Assembly: GCA_016793165.1 (NCBI GenBank)
Contig: JAEULA010000051.1
Location: 1 to 64,000 of the forward strand
Reading direction: 5' to 3'
From: Alphaproteobacteria bacterium
GTDB lineage: Bacteria > Pseudomonadota > Alphaproteobacteria > CACIAM-22H2
Length of the DNA: 64,000 nucleotides
Shown here piece after piece: positions 44,614-54,636 of this stretch. Under the pieces are notes generated by a model, which ran no database searches, had not been told where the DNA came from, and saw nothing but the letters and a program-made list of their open reading frames with translations. The translations under genes and the position numbers were made by a program. Position 1 is the stretch's first letter, and each line of letters opens with the position of its first letter.

Positions 44614-44713
44614 GTTTGGACTCGGTGGGGCAGCGGTCTTGTCCTATATCCCGGCCCGGGATGGTTACGGCCGGGCGCGAAGCGTGCCGGCCGTCGATTG
44701 GCGAGGCCGGATC

Positions 44714-46189
44714 ATGGCGACGACCGAGAAGATGCTGCGCTTCGTTGCGGTGCCGCAGCAGATGCCCGCAAAGCGCAAGGCCGCAGACCGGCGCAAGGAC
44801 TTCGACGAGATCTATTCCGCCTATTCCAGGGCCAAGGCCGAGGAGCAGGCGAGCCGCTGCTCGCAATGCGGCGTGCCGTTCTGCCAGGTCCACTGCCCCC
44901 TCCAGAACAACATCCCCGACTGGCTGAAGCTCACCGCCGAGGGCCGGCTCGAGGAGGCCTACGAGGTCAGCCAGGCGACCAACACCTTTCCCGAGATCTG
45001 CGGCCGCATCTGCCCGCAGGACCGGCTTTGCGAAGGCAATTGCGTCATCGAGAAGGGTTTCGAGTCGGTCACGATCGGCTCGGTCGAGAAGCACATCACC
45101 GACACGGCCTGGGCGGAGGGCTGGGTCAAGCCGCCGAAGCCGCCGCGCGAGCGCGACGAAAGCGTGGGAATCGTCGGCGCCGGGCCGGGCGGCCTCGCGG
45201 CGGCCGAGGCGCTTCGGCGGCTCGGCTACCAGGTGACCGTCTACGATCGCTATGACCGCGTCGGCGGCCTGCTCGTCTACGGCATCCCGAACTTCAAGCT
45301 CGACAAGGACGTCGTGCGCCGGCGCGCCGAGCTGCTCGCCGACGGCGGCGTGGTCTTCAAGCTCGGCTTCGAGGTCGGACGCGACGGCAGCCTCGCGGCG
45401 CTACGCGCGCGCCACGATGCGCTGCTGATCGCCACCGGCGTCTACAAGGCCCGCGACATCCGGGCGCCCGGCGTGGGGCTCGCCAATGTCGTGCCGGCCC
45501 TCGACTACCTCACGGCCAGCAACCGCAAGGGACTCGGCGACGAGGTGGCGGCGATCGCCGACGGCTCGCTCGATGCCAAGGGAAAGAACGTGGTCGTGGT
45601 GGGCGGCGGCGACACGGCGATGGATTGCGTGCGCACCGCCGTGCGCCAGGGTGCAAGATCCGTGCGCTGCCTCTACCGGCGTGACAAGCGCAACATGCCC
45701 GGCTCGCAGCGCGAGGTCTTCCACGCCGAGGAGGAAGGCGTCGAGTTCGTCTGGCTCTCCGCGCCGGAGGCATTCGTCGGACGCGGAGGCAAGGCCAGGA
45801 AGTCGGGGCCGGAGCCGGTGAAGTCGGTGCGGGCGCTGCGCATGCGCCTGGGAATCGCCGATGCCTCGGGTCGGCAGACGCCGGAGGCGATCGAGGGCTC
45901 CGGCTTCGACATTCCGGCCGATCTCGTGATCAAGGCGCTGGGCTTCGATCCCGAGGACGTGCCGACGTTGTTCGATGCGCCCGAACTCGCGGTGACGCGC
46001 TGGGGCACGATCAAGATCGACTGGCGCACGATGATGACCTCGCTCGACGGCGTCTTCGCCGCCGGCGACATCGTGCGCGGCGCGTCGCTCGTCGTCTGGG
46101 CGATCCGCGACGGCCGCGACGCGGCGCAATCCATCCACCGTCACATCCAAGCCAAGACCGCGGCGCCGCTCGCCGCCGCGGCGGAGTGA
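44714..46189 (+). CDS. gltD: Glutamate synthase small subunit
   Basis: A 491-aa beta subunit that reduces FAD with NADPH and passes electrons to the large subunit. The N-terminal Fe-S region has CSQCGVPFCQVHC and CGRICPQDRLCEGNC. Two dinucleotide folds follow (GIVGAGPGGLAAAEALRR for FAD and VVVGGGDTAMD for NADPH). ATG 44714 has a GAGG site; an upstream TTG frame start is rejected. A CitE-like gene starts 3 bp after it. Confidence 0.95.
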   Translation: MATTEKMLRFVAVPQQMPAKRKAADRRKDFDEIYSAYSRAKAEEQASRCSQCGVPFCQVHCPLQNNIPDWLKLTAEGRLEEAYEVSQATNTFPEICGRICPQDRLCEGNCVIEKGFESVTIGSVEKHITDTAWAEGWVKPPKPPRERDESVGIVGAGPGGLAAAEALRRLGYQVTVYDRYDRVGGLLVYGIPNFKLDKDVVRRRAELLADGGVVFKLGFEVGRDGSLAALRARHDALLIATGVYKARDIRAPGVGLANVVPALDYLTASNRKGLGDEVAAIADGSLDAKGKNVVVVGGGDTAMDCVRTAVRQGARSVRCLYRRDKRNMPGSQREVFHAEEEGVEFVWLSAPEAFVGRGGKARKSGPEPVKSVRALRMRLGIADASGRQTPEAIEGSGFDIPADLVIKALGFDPEDVPTLFDAPELAVTRWGTIKIDWRTMMTSLDGVFAAGDIVRGASLVVWAIRDGRDAAQSIHRHIQAKTAAPLAAAAE

Positions 46190-46192
46190 GAC

Positions 46193-47071
46193 ATGGCCCC
46201 ACCGTTGAAGATCGCCGCCTCCAGGCCCCGCCGCAGCCTGCTCTTCGTGCCGGGGCTGCGGCCCGAGCTGATCGGCAAGGCCGCGGCCGCTGGTCCCGAC
46301 CTCGTCTGCGTCGACCTCGAGGACGCGGTGGCCCCCGACCGCAAGGACGAGGGCCGCGCGGCGACCTTCGCCGCGCTGCGCGACGTCGGCCCGATCAAGG
46401 CCGAGCTGCTCGTGCGCATCAACGGCCTGCCCACGCCGGCCGGCCTCAAGGACCTGACCGCGCTTGTCGAGTGCGCGACGCCGCCCGCGGGGATCATGAT
46501 CCCCAAGACGAAGGCGGCCGCGGAGATCCGCGTGCTCGACGAGATCGTCTCCGCCGCGCCGGCGCTCGTCGGCCTGAAGTTCCACGTGATCATCGAGGCC
46601 AATGACGGCCTCGCCGACGCGATCGACATTGCGCGGGCCAGCCCGCGCGTCGCCGCGCTGCTGTTCGGCGCGGTCGACATGTCGGCCGACCTGCGCTGCC
46701 AGAACGCCTGGGAGCCGCTGCTCTATGCGCGCTCGCGCGTGGTCCATGCCGCGGCGGCGGCGGGCGTCGACGTGCTCGATGTCCCCTGGCTGGACCTCAA
46801 CGACGAGGCGGGTCTCGCGCGCGAGGCGAACGCCGCGGCGGCACTCGGCTTCGGCGGCAAGGCATCGATCCATCCCAAACAGCTCGCGGCGATCCACGCC
46901 GCGTTCACGCCCTCGACGCAGGCCGTCGAGCGCGCGCAGCGGGTCGTCGCCGCCTACGAAGCCTCCGACAGCGGGCTCGTCGTCATCGACGGCAAGCTCA
47001 TCGAACTCCCCGTCGTGCGCGCGATGTACCGGCTGCTGGCCGGAGTCGCCGCCCAAGGATCCGTCTCATGA
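46193..47071 (+). CDS. HpcH/HpaI (CitE-like) aldolase/CoA-ester lyase
   Basis: A 292-aa TIM-barrel lyase. The CitE-like start RRSLLFVPGLRPELIGKA, an acidic DLEDAV and a later metal-site region IIEANDGLADA with AVDMSADL are visible. The family cleaves beta-hydroxyacyl-CoA esters (citramalyl-, malyl- or citryl-type). It is unusually placed between gltD and gltB, 3 bp after gltD and overlapping gltB by 4 bp (ATGA), so it must be cotranscribed. The CoA substrate cannot be read from the sequence. Confidence 0.9.
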   Translation: MAPPLKIAASRPRRSLLFVPGLRPELIGKAAAAGPDLVCVDLEDAVAPDRKDEGRAATFAALRDVGPIKAELLVRINGLPTPAGLKDLTALVECATPPAGIMIPKTKAAAEIRVLDEIVSAAPALVGLKFHVIIEANDGLADAIDIARASPRVAALLFGAVDMSADLRCQNAWEPLLYARSRVVHAAAAAGVDVLDVPWLDLNDEAGLAREANAAAALGFGGKASIHPKQLAAIHAAFTPSTQAVERAQRVVAAYEASDSGLVVIDGKLIELPVVRAMYRLLAGVAAQGSVS

Positions 47072-50000
47072 CCTTCACCGACGAATTCAGGGCCGACGCG
47101 GCCCGCCTCGAGCAGACCGGTCTCTACTCGCGCGAGGACGAGCACGATTCCTGCGGCGTCGGCTTCATCGCCGCGATCGACGGCAAGCCGCGTCGCGCCG
47201 TCGTCGAGGCCGGCATCGCCGCACTCAAGTCCCTGTGGCACCGCGGCGCCGTCGATGCGGACGGCAAGACGGGCGACGGAGCGGGGATCCACGTGCAGAT
47301 CCCGCAGGACTTCCTGCGCGACTACATCCAGCGCCAGGGCGTGAAGGTCGGCGCCGAAAAGGTCGCGGTCGGCCAGGTGTTCCTGCCGCGCAACGATCTC
47401 GACGGCCAGGAGCGCTGCCGCACGATCGTCGAGACCGAAATCATCCGCATGGGATACGGCGTCTATGGCTGGCGCCAGGTGCCGGTGAACACGAGCGTCT
47501 GCGGCGAGAAGGCCAACGCGACGCGGCCGGAGATCGAGCAGATCATCGTCCAGAACCTTCCGGGCGCGGACGACGCCAGCTTCGAGCGCGACCTCTACGT
47601 CGTGCGCCGGCGCATCGAGAAGCAGGTGCTCGCCGAGAACATCGCCGATTTCTACATCTGCTCGTTGAGCTGCCGCTCGGTCATCTACAAGGGCATGTTC
47701 CTCGCCGAGCAGCTCGACGAGTTCTATCCGGATCTCAAGGACGCGCGCTTCGTGTCGTCCTTCGCGATCTACCACCAGCGCTACTCGACCAACACCTTCC
47801 CGACCTGGAGCCGCGCCCAGCCGTTCCGCGTGCTCGCCCACAACGGCGAGATCAACACGCTGCGCGGCAACGTCAACTGGATGAAGAGCCACGAGACGCG
47901 GATGGCGCACGACGTCTTCGAGCAGGTGATCGAGGACATCAAGCCGGTCGTGCAGGCGGGCTCGGACTCCGCGCAGATGGACAACGTCTTCGAGGTGCTG
48001 GTGCGCGGCGGCCGCCCGCTGCCGATGGTCAAGACGATGATGGTGCCGCCGGCCTGGACCTTCGACCAGAAGATGCCGGCCGAGCTGCGCGCCATGTACT
48101 CCTACTGCAACTCGGTGATGGAGCCGTGGGACGGGCCGGCCGCGGTCGCGGCGACCGACGGGCGCTGGGTGCTCGCCGGCATGGATCGCCACGGCCTGCG
48201 TCCCTGCCGCTACACGATCACCGGCGACGGGTTGCTCGTCGTCGGCTCGGAGACCGGCATGGTGCGCGTCGACGAGACCGCGGTCGTCGAAAAGGGGCGC
48301 GTCGGCCCGGGCCAGATGATCGCCGTCGACCTCGAGGCGGGCCGGCTCTACCGCAACGACGAGCTGCAGATGTGGCTCGCGAAGTCGCGGCCGTTCCCCG
48401 ACTGGACGCGGAACATCACCGTCATCGACGAACTCGTGCGCAAGCACGGGCGCGAGCCGCGCGCGGAGTACGACCGCGAAGCGCTGCGCCGGCGCATGGT
48501 TGCGGTCGGTTGGACCATTGAGGACGTCGAGCTGCTGCTGCACCCGATGGTCGAGACGGCCAAGGAGGCGGTGGGCTCGATGGGCGACGACACGCCGCTC
48601 GCCGTGCTCTCGGACCGCTATCGCGGCCTGCATCATTTCTTCCGGCAGAACTTCAGCCAGGTCACCAACCCGCCGATCGACTCGCTTCGCGAACGCCGGG
48701 CGATGACTCTGCGCACGCGCCTCGGCAATCTCGGCAACATCCTCGACGAGGACGAGAGCCAGTGCCGGCTGCTGCAGCTCGAGAGCCCGGTGCTGCTCAA
48801 CGAGGAGTTCGAGGCGATGCGCGCCTACATGGGCGACACCGCCGTCGAGATCGACTGCACCTTCGATCCCGGCCCAGGCGGCGACGGCGGGGCGCGGCTC
48901 AAGGAGGCGCTCAGGCGCATCCAGCGCGAGGCGGAGGACGCGGTGCGCGGCGGTGCCGTGCACGTGATCCTCTCGGACAAGGCGCTGGGGGTCGGATCCG
49001 ACGGCGCGGCGCTGGCGCCGATCCCGATGATCCTTGCCGCGGGCGGCGTCCACACGCATCTCGTGCGCCAGCAGCTGCGCACCTTCACCTCGCTCAACGT
49101 CCGCTCGGCCGAGTGCCTCGACGTGCACTACTTCGCGGTGCTGATCGGCGTCGGCGCCACGACGGTGAACGCCTATCTCGCGCAGGAGGCGATCATCGAT
49201 CGCCACCGGCGCGGCCTGTTCGGCGACATCGCGCTCAAGGACGCGCTCAAGCGCTACCAGAAGGCGGTCGACGACGGCCTGCTCAAGATCATGTCCAAGA
49301 TGGGCATCTCGGTGATCTCGAGCTATCGCGGCGGCCACAACTTCGAGGCCGTCGGCCTATCGCGCACGCTGATCTCCGACTTCTTCCCCGGCATGCCGAG
49401 CCGCATCTCCGGCATCGGTCTGGGCGGCATCCAGCGCAAGGTGCGCGAGCTGCACGCGCGCGCCTGGAGCGAGCAGATCCTGGCGCTGCCGGTCGGCGGC
49501 TTCTACCGCTACCGGCGCTCGGGCGAGCCGCATGCCTGGGAAGGCGAGCTGATCCACACGCTGCAGAGCGCGGTCGCCAACGACTCCTACCAGACCTACA
49601 AGAGGTTCGCGGAGGGCACGCGGCGACTGAAGCCGATCGCGCTGCGCGACCTGCTCGACTTCCGTCCCGGGCTGACGCCGATCTCGCTCGACGAGGTCGA
49701 ATCGATCACCGAGATCCGCAAGGCGCTCGTGGCGCCCGGCATCTCGCTGGGCGCGCTCAGCCCCGAGGCGCACGAGACGCTGTCGATCGCGATGAACCGC
49801 ATCGGCGCGAAGTCGGACTCGGGCGAGGGCGGCGAGGACCCGGCGCGCTACCGGCTCAAGCCCAACGGCGACAACGCGTCGTCGGCGATCAAGCAGGTCG
49901 CCTCGGGCCGCTTCGGCGTCACGGCCGAGTACCTCAACAACGCGCGCGAGCTCGAGATCAAGGTCGCCCAGGGGGCAAAGCCGGGCGAGGGCGGCCAGCT

Positions 50001-51624
50001 GCCGGGCACCAAGGTGAGCGAGCTGATCGCGAAGCTGCGCCACGCCACGCCCGGCGTGACGCTGATCTCGCCGCCGCCGCACCACGACATCTACTCGATC
50101 GAGGACCTCGCGCAGCTCATCTACGACCTCAAGCAGATCAATCCCGAGGCGCAGGTGTGCGTGAAGCTCGTCGCGCGCGCCGGCATCGGCACGATCGCCG
50201 CGGGAGTCGCGAAGGCGAAGGCCGACACGATCCTGATCTCGGGCCATGTCGGCGGCACCGGCGCCTCACCGCAGTCGTCGATCAAGTACGCGGGCGCCTC
50301 GTGGGAGATGGGGCTCAGCGAGGCCAACCAGGTGCTGACGCTGAACCGGCTGCGCCACCGCGTGCGGCTGCGCGTCGACGGCGGCATCCGCACCGGCCGC
50401 GACGTCGTGATCGCCGCGATGCTCGGCGCCGACGAGTTCGGCATCGGCACGGCGGCGCTGGTCGCCATGGGCTGCATCATGGTCCGCCAGTGCCACTCCA
50501 ACACCTGCCCCGTCGGCGTGTGCACGCAGGACGAGAAGCTGCGCGCGAAGTTCGACGGCAATCCCGAGAAGGTCGTGGCGCTGTTCAGCTTCGTCGCCGA
50601 GGAGGTGCGCGAGATCCTGGCCGCGCTCGGCTTCCGGCGGCTGCGCGACGTGATCGGCCGCGCGGACCTGCTGACCCAGGTGATGCGCGGCCACGAGTAT
50701 CTCGACGACCTCGACCTCAATCCGCTGCTCGTCACGGCCGATCCCGGCGAGCATCCGCGCCATTGCGCGCTCGAAGGCCGCAACGAGGTGCCCGAGACGC
50801 TCGACGCGCAGATGATCAAGGACGCGCGCCCCGCGCTCGAGGACGGCGAGAAGATGCAGCTCGCCTACAACATCCGGAACACCTACCGCGCGATCGGCAC
50901 CAAGCTGTCGTCGATGATCGTTCGCCGCTTCGGGATGGCGGGCCTCAAGGAGGGCCACATCACGGTGCGGCTGAAGGGCTCGGCCGGGCAGTCGCTCGGC
51001 GCCTTCGCGGTGCAGGGTCTCAAGCTCGAGGTGTCGGGCGACGCCAACGACTACGTCGGCAAGGGCCTGTCGGGCGGACTGATCGTCGTCCGCCCGCCGG
51101 TGTCCTCGCCGCTGGCCTCGAACCGCAACACGATCATCGGCAACACCGTGCTCTACGGCGCGACGGCGGGCCGGCTCTTCGCCGCCGGCCAGGCCGGCGA
51201 GCGCTTCTGCGTGCGCAATTCCGGCGCCGAGGCGGTGGTCGAGGGCTGCGGCTCGAACGGCTGCGAGTACATGACCGGCGGCACGGCGGCGATCCTCGGC
51301 CCCGTGGGCGACAACTTCGCCGCCGGCATGACGGGCGGCATGGCCTTCGTCTACGACGAAGACGGCCGCTTCGCGGACCGCGTGAACCCGGCGGACGTCG
51401 TCTGGCAGCGCATCGCGACGAAGTCCTGGGAAGGGAAGCTGCGCGCGCTGGTCGACGATCATGTCCGCGAGACGCGCTCGCGCTTCGCGGAGAAGCTGCT
51501 CGCCGACTGGGACCGCGAGGTCGGGCGGTTCTGGCAGATCGTGCCGAAGGAGATGCTCGGACGCCTGCCGCATCCGCTGGCGCGCCCGACGCGCGAGGGC
51601 GCCGCGCTGGCCGGGGAGGACTGA
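47068..51624 (+). CDS. gltB: Glutamate synthase large subunit
   Basis: A 1518-aa alpha subunit converting glutamine and 2-oxoglutarate to two glutamates. The N-terminal glutaminase uses Cys29 (HDSCGVGF), exposed after propeptide removal. The central and FMN synthase domains carry the [3Fe-4S] cysteines C1136, C1142 and C1147 (GCIMVRQCHSNTCPVG). The C-terminal GXGXG beta-helix domain follows. The start overlaps the lyase stop. The order gltD-lyase-gltB is reversed relative to the usual gltBD. Confidence 0.96.
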   Translation: MTFTDEFRADAARLEQTGLYSREDEHDSCGVGFIAAIDGKPRRAVVEAGIAALKSLWHRGAVDADGKTGDGAGIHVQIPQDFLRDYIQRQGVKVGAEKVAVGQVFLPRNDLDGQERCRTIVETEIIRMGYGVYGWRQVPVNTSVCGEKANATRPEIEQIIVQNLPGADDASFERDLYVVRRRIEKQVLAENIADFYICSLSCRSVIYKGMFLAEQLDEFYPDLKDARFVSSFAIYHQRYSTNTFPTWSRAQPFRVLAHNGEINTLRGNVNWMKSHETRMAHDVFEQVIEDIKPVVQAGSDSAQMDNVFEVLVRGGRPLPMVKTMMVPPAWTFDQKMPAELRAMYSYCNSVMEPWDGPAAVAATDGRWVLAGMDRHGLRPCRYTITGDGLLVVGSETGMVRVDETAVVEKGRVGPGQMIAVDLEAGRLYRNDELQMWLAKSRPFPDWTRNITVIDELVRKHGREPRAEYDREALRRRMVAVGWTIEDVELLLHPMVETAKEAVGSMGDDTPLAVLSDRYRGLHHFFRQNFSQVTNPPIDSLRERRAMTLRTRLGNLGNILDEDESQCRLLQLESPVLLNEEFEAMRAYMGDTAVEIDCTFDPGPGGDGGARLKEALRRIQREAEDAVRGGAVHVILSDKALGVGSDGAALAPIPMILAAGGVHTHLVRQQLRTFTSLNVRSAECLDVHYFAVLIGVGATTVNAYLAQEAIIDRHRRGLFGDIALKDALKRYQKAVDDGLLKIMSKMGISVISSYRGGHNFEAVGLSRTLISDFFPGMPSRISGIGLGGIQRKVRELHARAWSEQILALPVGGFYRYRRSGEPHAWEGELIHTLQSAVANDSYQTYKRFAEGTRRLKPIALRDLLDFRPGLTPISLDEVESITEIRKALVAPGISLGALSPEAHETLSIAMNRIGAKSDSGEGGEDPARYRLKPNGDNASSAIKQVASGRFGVTAEYLNNARELEIKVAQGAKPGEGGQLPGTKVSELIAKLRHATPGVTLISPPPHHDIYSIEDLAQLIYDLKQINPEAQVCVKLVARAGIGTIAAGVAKAKADTILISGHVGGTGASPQSSIKYAGASWEMGLSEANQVLTLNRLRHRVRLRVDGGIRTGRDVVIAAMLGADEFGIGTAALVAMGCIMVRQCHSNTCPVGVCTQDEKLRAKFDGNPEKVVALFSFVAEEVREILAALGFRRLRDVIGRADLLTQVMRGHEYLDDLDLNPLLVTADPGEHPRHCALEGRNEVPETLDAQMIKDARPALEDGEKMQLAYNIRNTYRAIGTKLSSMIVRRFGMAGLKEGHITVRLKGSAGQSLGAFAVQGLKLEVSGDANDYVGKGLSGGLIVVRPPVSSPLASNRNTIIGNTVLYGATAGRLFAAGQAGERFCVRNSGAEAVVEGCGSNGCEYMTGGTAAILGPVGDNFAAGMTGGMAFVYDEDGRFADRVNPADVVWQRIATKSWEGKLRALVDDHVRETRSRFAEKLLADWDREVGRFWQIVPKEMLGRLPHPLARPTREGAALAGED

Positions 51625-51625
51625 G

Positions 51626-52108
51626 ATGTCCGGCGGCCGCACCCATCGCTATCCGGTCACCGTCGTCTGGACGGGCGATCGCGGCGTCGGGACCGCGAGC
51701 TATCGCGCCTATGACCGCGACCACGAGATCCGCATCGCCGGCAAGCCGGCGATCGCGGGCTCGTCCGATCCCGCTTATCGCGGCGATGCGGCGCGCCACA
51801 ATCCCGAGGATCTCCTCGTCGCATCGCTCTCGAGTTGCCACATGCTGTGGTACCTCCATCTCTGCGCGGAGGCCGGCGTCGTCGTGCGCGCCTATACCGA
51901 CGAGGCCGAAGGCACGATGGTCGAGGACGCCGTGCGTGGCGGCTGGTTCACGCGGGTGACCTTGCGCCCGCGCGTCGCCATCGCCGCGGGCAGCGACACG
52001 GCGCGCGCGCTGTCGCTCCACGCCGAGGCGCATGCGAAGTGCTTCGTCGCGAACTCGGTGAACTTTCCCGTCGACCACGAGGCCATCGTGGTCGCCGCCG
52101 CCGACTAG
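51626..52108 (+). CDS. OsmC family protein (YhfA-like peroxiredoxin)
   Basis: A 160-aa alpha/beta protein that reduces organic hydroperoxides with two conserved cysteines, here in SLSSCHML and HAKCFV. It begins 1 bp after gltB, so it is likely the last gene of the glutamate synthase operon. Confidence 0.92.
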   Translation: MSGGRTHRYPVTVVWTGDRGVGTASYRAYDRDHEIRIAGKPAIAGSSDPAYRGDAARHNPEDLLVASLSSCHMLWYLHLCAEAGVVVRAYTDEAEGTMVEDAVRGGWFTRVTLRPRVAIAAGSDTARALSLHAEAHAKCFVANSVNFPVDHEAIVVAAAD

Positions 52109-52468
52109 GATCCCGGCCGCGGCCGCCGGCCCGAGCGGCGCGGCTCGCGGTGTGTCGCAACGCGGCGGGCCATGCTCGCCGCCCGTGGAACGCGAGGATC
52201 GGCGCGGGCGCCGGCGGCCGCCGTAGGGCGGCGCGCGTCGCCATTCGACCTTGCGGCGGCGCGGGCGGCCACCGCGCCGGCTCCGGGGCGATGCGGCCGC
52301 CGCGAGGTTGTTCCGCTAGATGAAATTGTCGACGGGCGGTCCCTGCGCCGCCGCGACCGCGTCGGCGCGAGGGTTATGCTCGACGGCATCGCGACCGCAC
52401 TCGCCGTTGGATGCGCTGGCCCCGGCGTGGCGACGCGTAGCTTCGATCGACCCGTCGGAACACGCCCA
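52109..52468. other. Intergenic region without a recognised gene
   Basis: The 360 bp between the OsmC gene and the sialidase-like gene are very GC-rich with small palindromes. A long upstream extension of the sialidase frame (from about 52172) has no ribosome site or recognised domain and is not counted. A TTATGCT near 52374 could be a -10 element, but I see no matching -35. Confidence 0.5.
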
Positions 52469-53629
52469 ATGCCCGCCGATCCCCGCTTCCTGCCCCCGAT
52501 GCACGTCGCGAACTGCGACCACGGCATCGTCTATCGCAACGATCGGGAGTTCTGCGGTTGGCCGTTCTATTGCGGGCTCTGGAAGCTGCCCGGCGGCGAC
52601 GTCGTCGCCGGATTCAAGAAGATCCCGAGCACCTATGGGAGCGGCGGCGAGATCAGCCATACGAAGCTGACGGTCGGGCAGGGCCGGCTGTTCCTGATCC
52701 GCTCGCGTGACGACGGCGCGAGCTGGGACCCGGCATCGCAGCAGCCCGTGTTCGATCTCGCCGACGATCCGGCGCGCATCCTGCGCGAGGGGGGCGAATC
52801 CTATGCGGGCGAGGCGCCGCTCGACTTCCACGACCCCGGCGTCATGGTCATGGCGGGCGCGCTGCCCGCGCTGCTGAAGCCGAACAGCCGCGCCTGGATC
52901 CGTGCGTCCGCCGACGGCGGGCGCAGCTGGCGCCGCCCGATCCTCCTGCCGCTGCACGGCCTCGCCAACGTGACGGGACACGGGCCGCCCACCGTGCGCC
53001 AGGACGGCATGGCCCTGCTCGGCCTGTCGACGACGAGTGCCGACGGCTGGACGAACCGGCCGCTCGTCTACGCGAGCCCCAACGGCATCGACTGGAACTT
53101 CCTGTCCTTCATCACGCCGGCCGTCGAGGGCGGATCGGCGGTGAGCGATCGCGCGGGACCGATCATCTTCGGCGCGATCCGGCACTTCTACACGCGGCTG
53201 CTCGCGCTGCGCGACGGCCGGATCCTCGCCTCGCTGCGCTTCCAGCGCGATGCCACGGGCATCTTCTGGACCGACATATTCGCGAGCGAGGACGGCGCGC
53301 GGACCTGGAGCTTCCTCTCGCGCGTCAACGACTGGGGCGCGCCGGGCGACATCGTCGAGATGCACGACGGCCGCATCGTGTGCGTCTACGGATACCGGCT
53401 GTCGCCGCCCGGGATCCGCGCACGGGTCAGCGGGGACGGCGGCCGGACATGGGGCCGCGAGCTGATCCTGCGCGACGACGGCGGCAGCTGGGATCTGGGA
53501 TATCCGCGCGTGATCGAGGTCGCGCCCGGCCGGCTGCTGAGCGTCTACTACATGAACCGGCGGGACGACCCGATCCAGCAGAACGGCGGCGTGCGGCACA
53601 TCGCGCGCACGATCTTCGCAATCGACTGA
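52469..53629 (+). CDS. Sialidase-superfamily (BNR repeat) protein, copy 1
   Basis: A 386-aa six-bladed propeller protein. Four Asp-box repeats (S-x-D-x-G-x-T-W type) are visible: SRDDGASWDP, SADGGRSWRR, SEDGARTWSF and SGDGGRTWGR. The N-terminal IVYRNDREFCGWPF is shared with copy 2 in this window. No signal peptide is seen from ATG 52469, so a cytosolic enzyme is likely. It is followed 22 bp later by a TTT transporter, whose solute may be its product or substrate. True sialidase activity is not established. Confidence 0.85.
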   Translation: MPADPRFLPPMHVANCDHGIVYRNDREFCGWPFYCGLWKLPGGDVVAGFKKIPSTYGSGGEISHTKLTVGQGRLFLIRSRDDGASWDPASQQPVFDLADDPARILREGGESYAGEAPLDFHDPGVMVMAGALPALLKPNSRAWIRASADGGRSWRRPILLPLHGLANVTGHGPPTVRQDGMALLGLSTTSADGWTNRPLVYASPNGIDWNFLSFITPAVEGGSAVSDRAGPIIFGAIRHFYTRLLALRDGRILASLRFQRDATGIFWTDIFASEDGARTWSFLSRVNDWGAPGDIVEMHDGRIVCVYGYRLSPPGIRARVSGDGGRTWGRELILRDDGGSWDLGYPRVIEVAPGRLLSVYYMNRRDDPIQQNGGVRHIARTIFAID

Positions 53630-53651
53630 AGTCGAGCCCAAGGGAGGAAAC

Positions 53652-54617
53652 ATGATCCGGATGATGCGAAGCCTCGCGGCACTCGTGCTCGCGGCCCTGA
53701 CGAGCGGCGGCGCGCTGGCGCAGAGCTACCCGAGCCGGCCCGTCACCCTCATCGTGCCGTTCGGTGCGGGCGGCGGCACCGACATCATCGCGCGCGCCGT
53801 CGGCGAGGACCTGCAGCGCGCCCTGCAGCAGGCGATCGTCGTGGAGCCGCGGCCGGGCGGAAACGGCGCGATCGGCTCGGCGGTGGTCGCGCGTGCCACT
53901 CCGGACGGCTACACGCTGCTGTTCACGGCCCAGTCGACCTACTCGCTCAATCCCAATCTGCTCAAGGAGCCGCCCTACGATCAGCTGAAGGACCTCGTGC
54001 CGGTCGCTTCGATCGGTCGCTCGCCCTGGCTGCTGACCGTGCCGACGGACAGCCCCTTCAAGACGACCGCCGACGTCGTCGCCTACGGCAAGGCCAATCC
54101 GGGCCGGCTCGCCTTCGCGTTCTGGCAGTCGAGCGTCCTGGTGACCGGCGAGACCTTCGGCCAGCTCGCGGGCATTCAGATGCGCAAGGTGCCGTACAAG
54201 GGCCAGGTCGAGGCGACCACCGACTTTCTCGCCGGCCGCCTGCCGATCATGTTCACCGACGTCGCCGGTGCGCGTCCGCAAGTCGAGGCGGGCAAGATGC
54301 GCGTGCTGGGCACCAGCACGATCAAGCGCACCGCCATGTTCCCGGACGTGCCGACGCTGACCGAGAGCGGCCTCGACGTCGTCACCGACTCCATGATCGC
54401 CGTCTTCGCGCCGGCCGGAACGCCGCGCCCCATCCTCGAGCGGCTGAATGGCGAGCTGACCCGGATCGTGGCCACCTCGGAGCCGGTCCGGGACCGCCTG
54501 CGCCAGCTCGGGCTCGATCCGACGACCATGACCCTCGCCGAGGCCGATGCCTTCGTCCGGTCGGAACTCGAGCGCTGGGCCGGCATGATCCGGCGCGCCG
54601 GCCTCGAGAAGAACTGA
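53652..54617 (+). CDS. TTT transporter substrate-binding protein (TctC/Bug family)
   Basis: A 321-aa periplasmic binding protein with a signal peptide (about 1-23, GGALAQSYPS). The Bug fold opens with SRPVTLIVPFGAGGGTDIIA and has the typical DGYTLLF and KVPYKG segments. It would bind a carboxylate and deliver it to the TctAB permease encoded just downstream. A GGGAGGAAA ribosome site precedes ATG 53652. Confidence 0.93.
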   Translation: MIRMMRSLAALVLAALTSGGALAQSYPSRPVTLIVPFGAGGGTDIIARAVGEDLQRALQQAIVVEPRPGGNGAIGSAVVARATPDGYTLLFTAQSTYSLNPNLLKEPPYDQLKDLVPVASIGRSPWLLTVPTDSPFKTTADVVAYGKANPGRLAFAFWQSSVLVTGETFGQLAGIQMRKVPYKGQVEATTDFLAGRLPIMFTDVAGARPQVEAGKMRVLGTSTIKRTAMFPDVPTLTESGLDVVTDSMIAVFAPAGTPRPILERLNGELTRIVATSEPVRDRLRQLGLDPTTMTLAEADAFVRSELERWAGMIRRAGLEKN

Positions 54618-54636
54618 CGCCCGCGGAGGTGGTGGC

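Noticed and set aside
44639..44713. Upstream TTG start for gltD
   Set aside because: The 25 extra residues are not part of GltD, and ATG 44714 has a GAGG site and begins the known family N-terminus.
48762..51959. A 1065-codon open frame overlapping gltB on the plus strand
   Set aside because: It is out of frame with gltB, which has all catalytic and Fe-S motifs; the alternative has low-complexity Arg/Ala composition.
52172..52468. N-terminal extension of the first sialidase-like protein
   Set aside because: No ribosome site or similarity is seen, and its paralogue starts at the equivalent position of ATG 52469.
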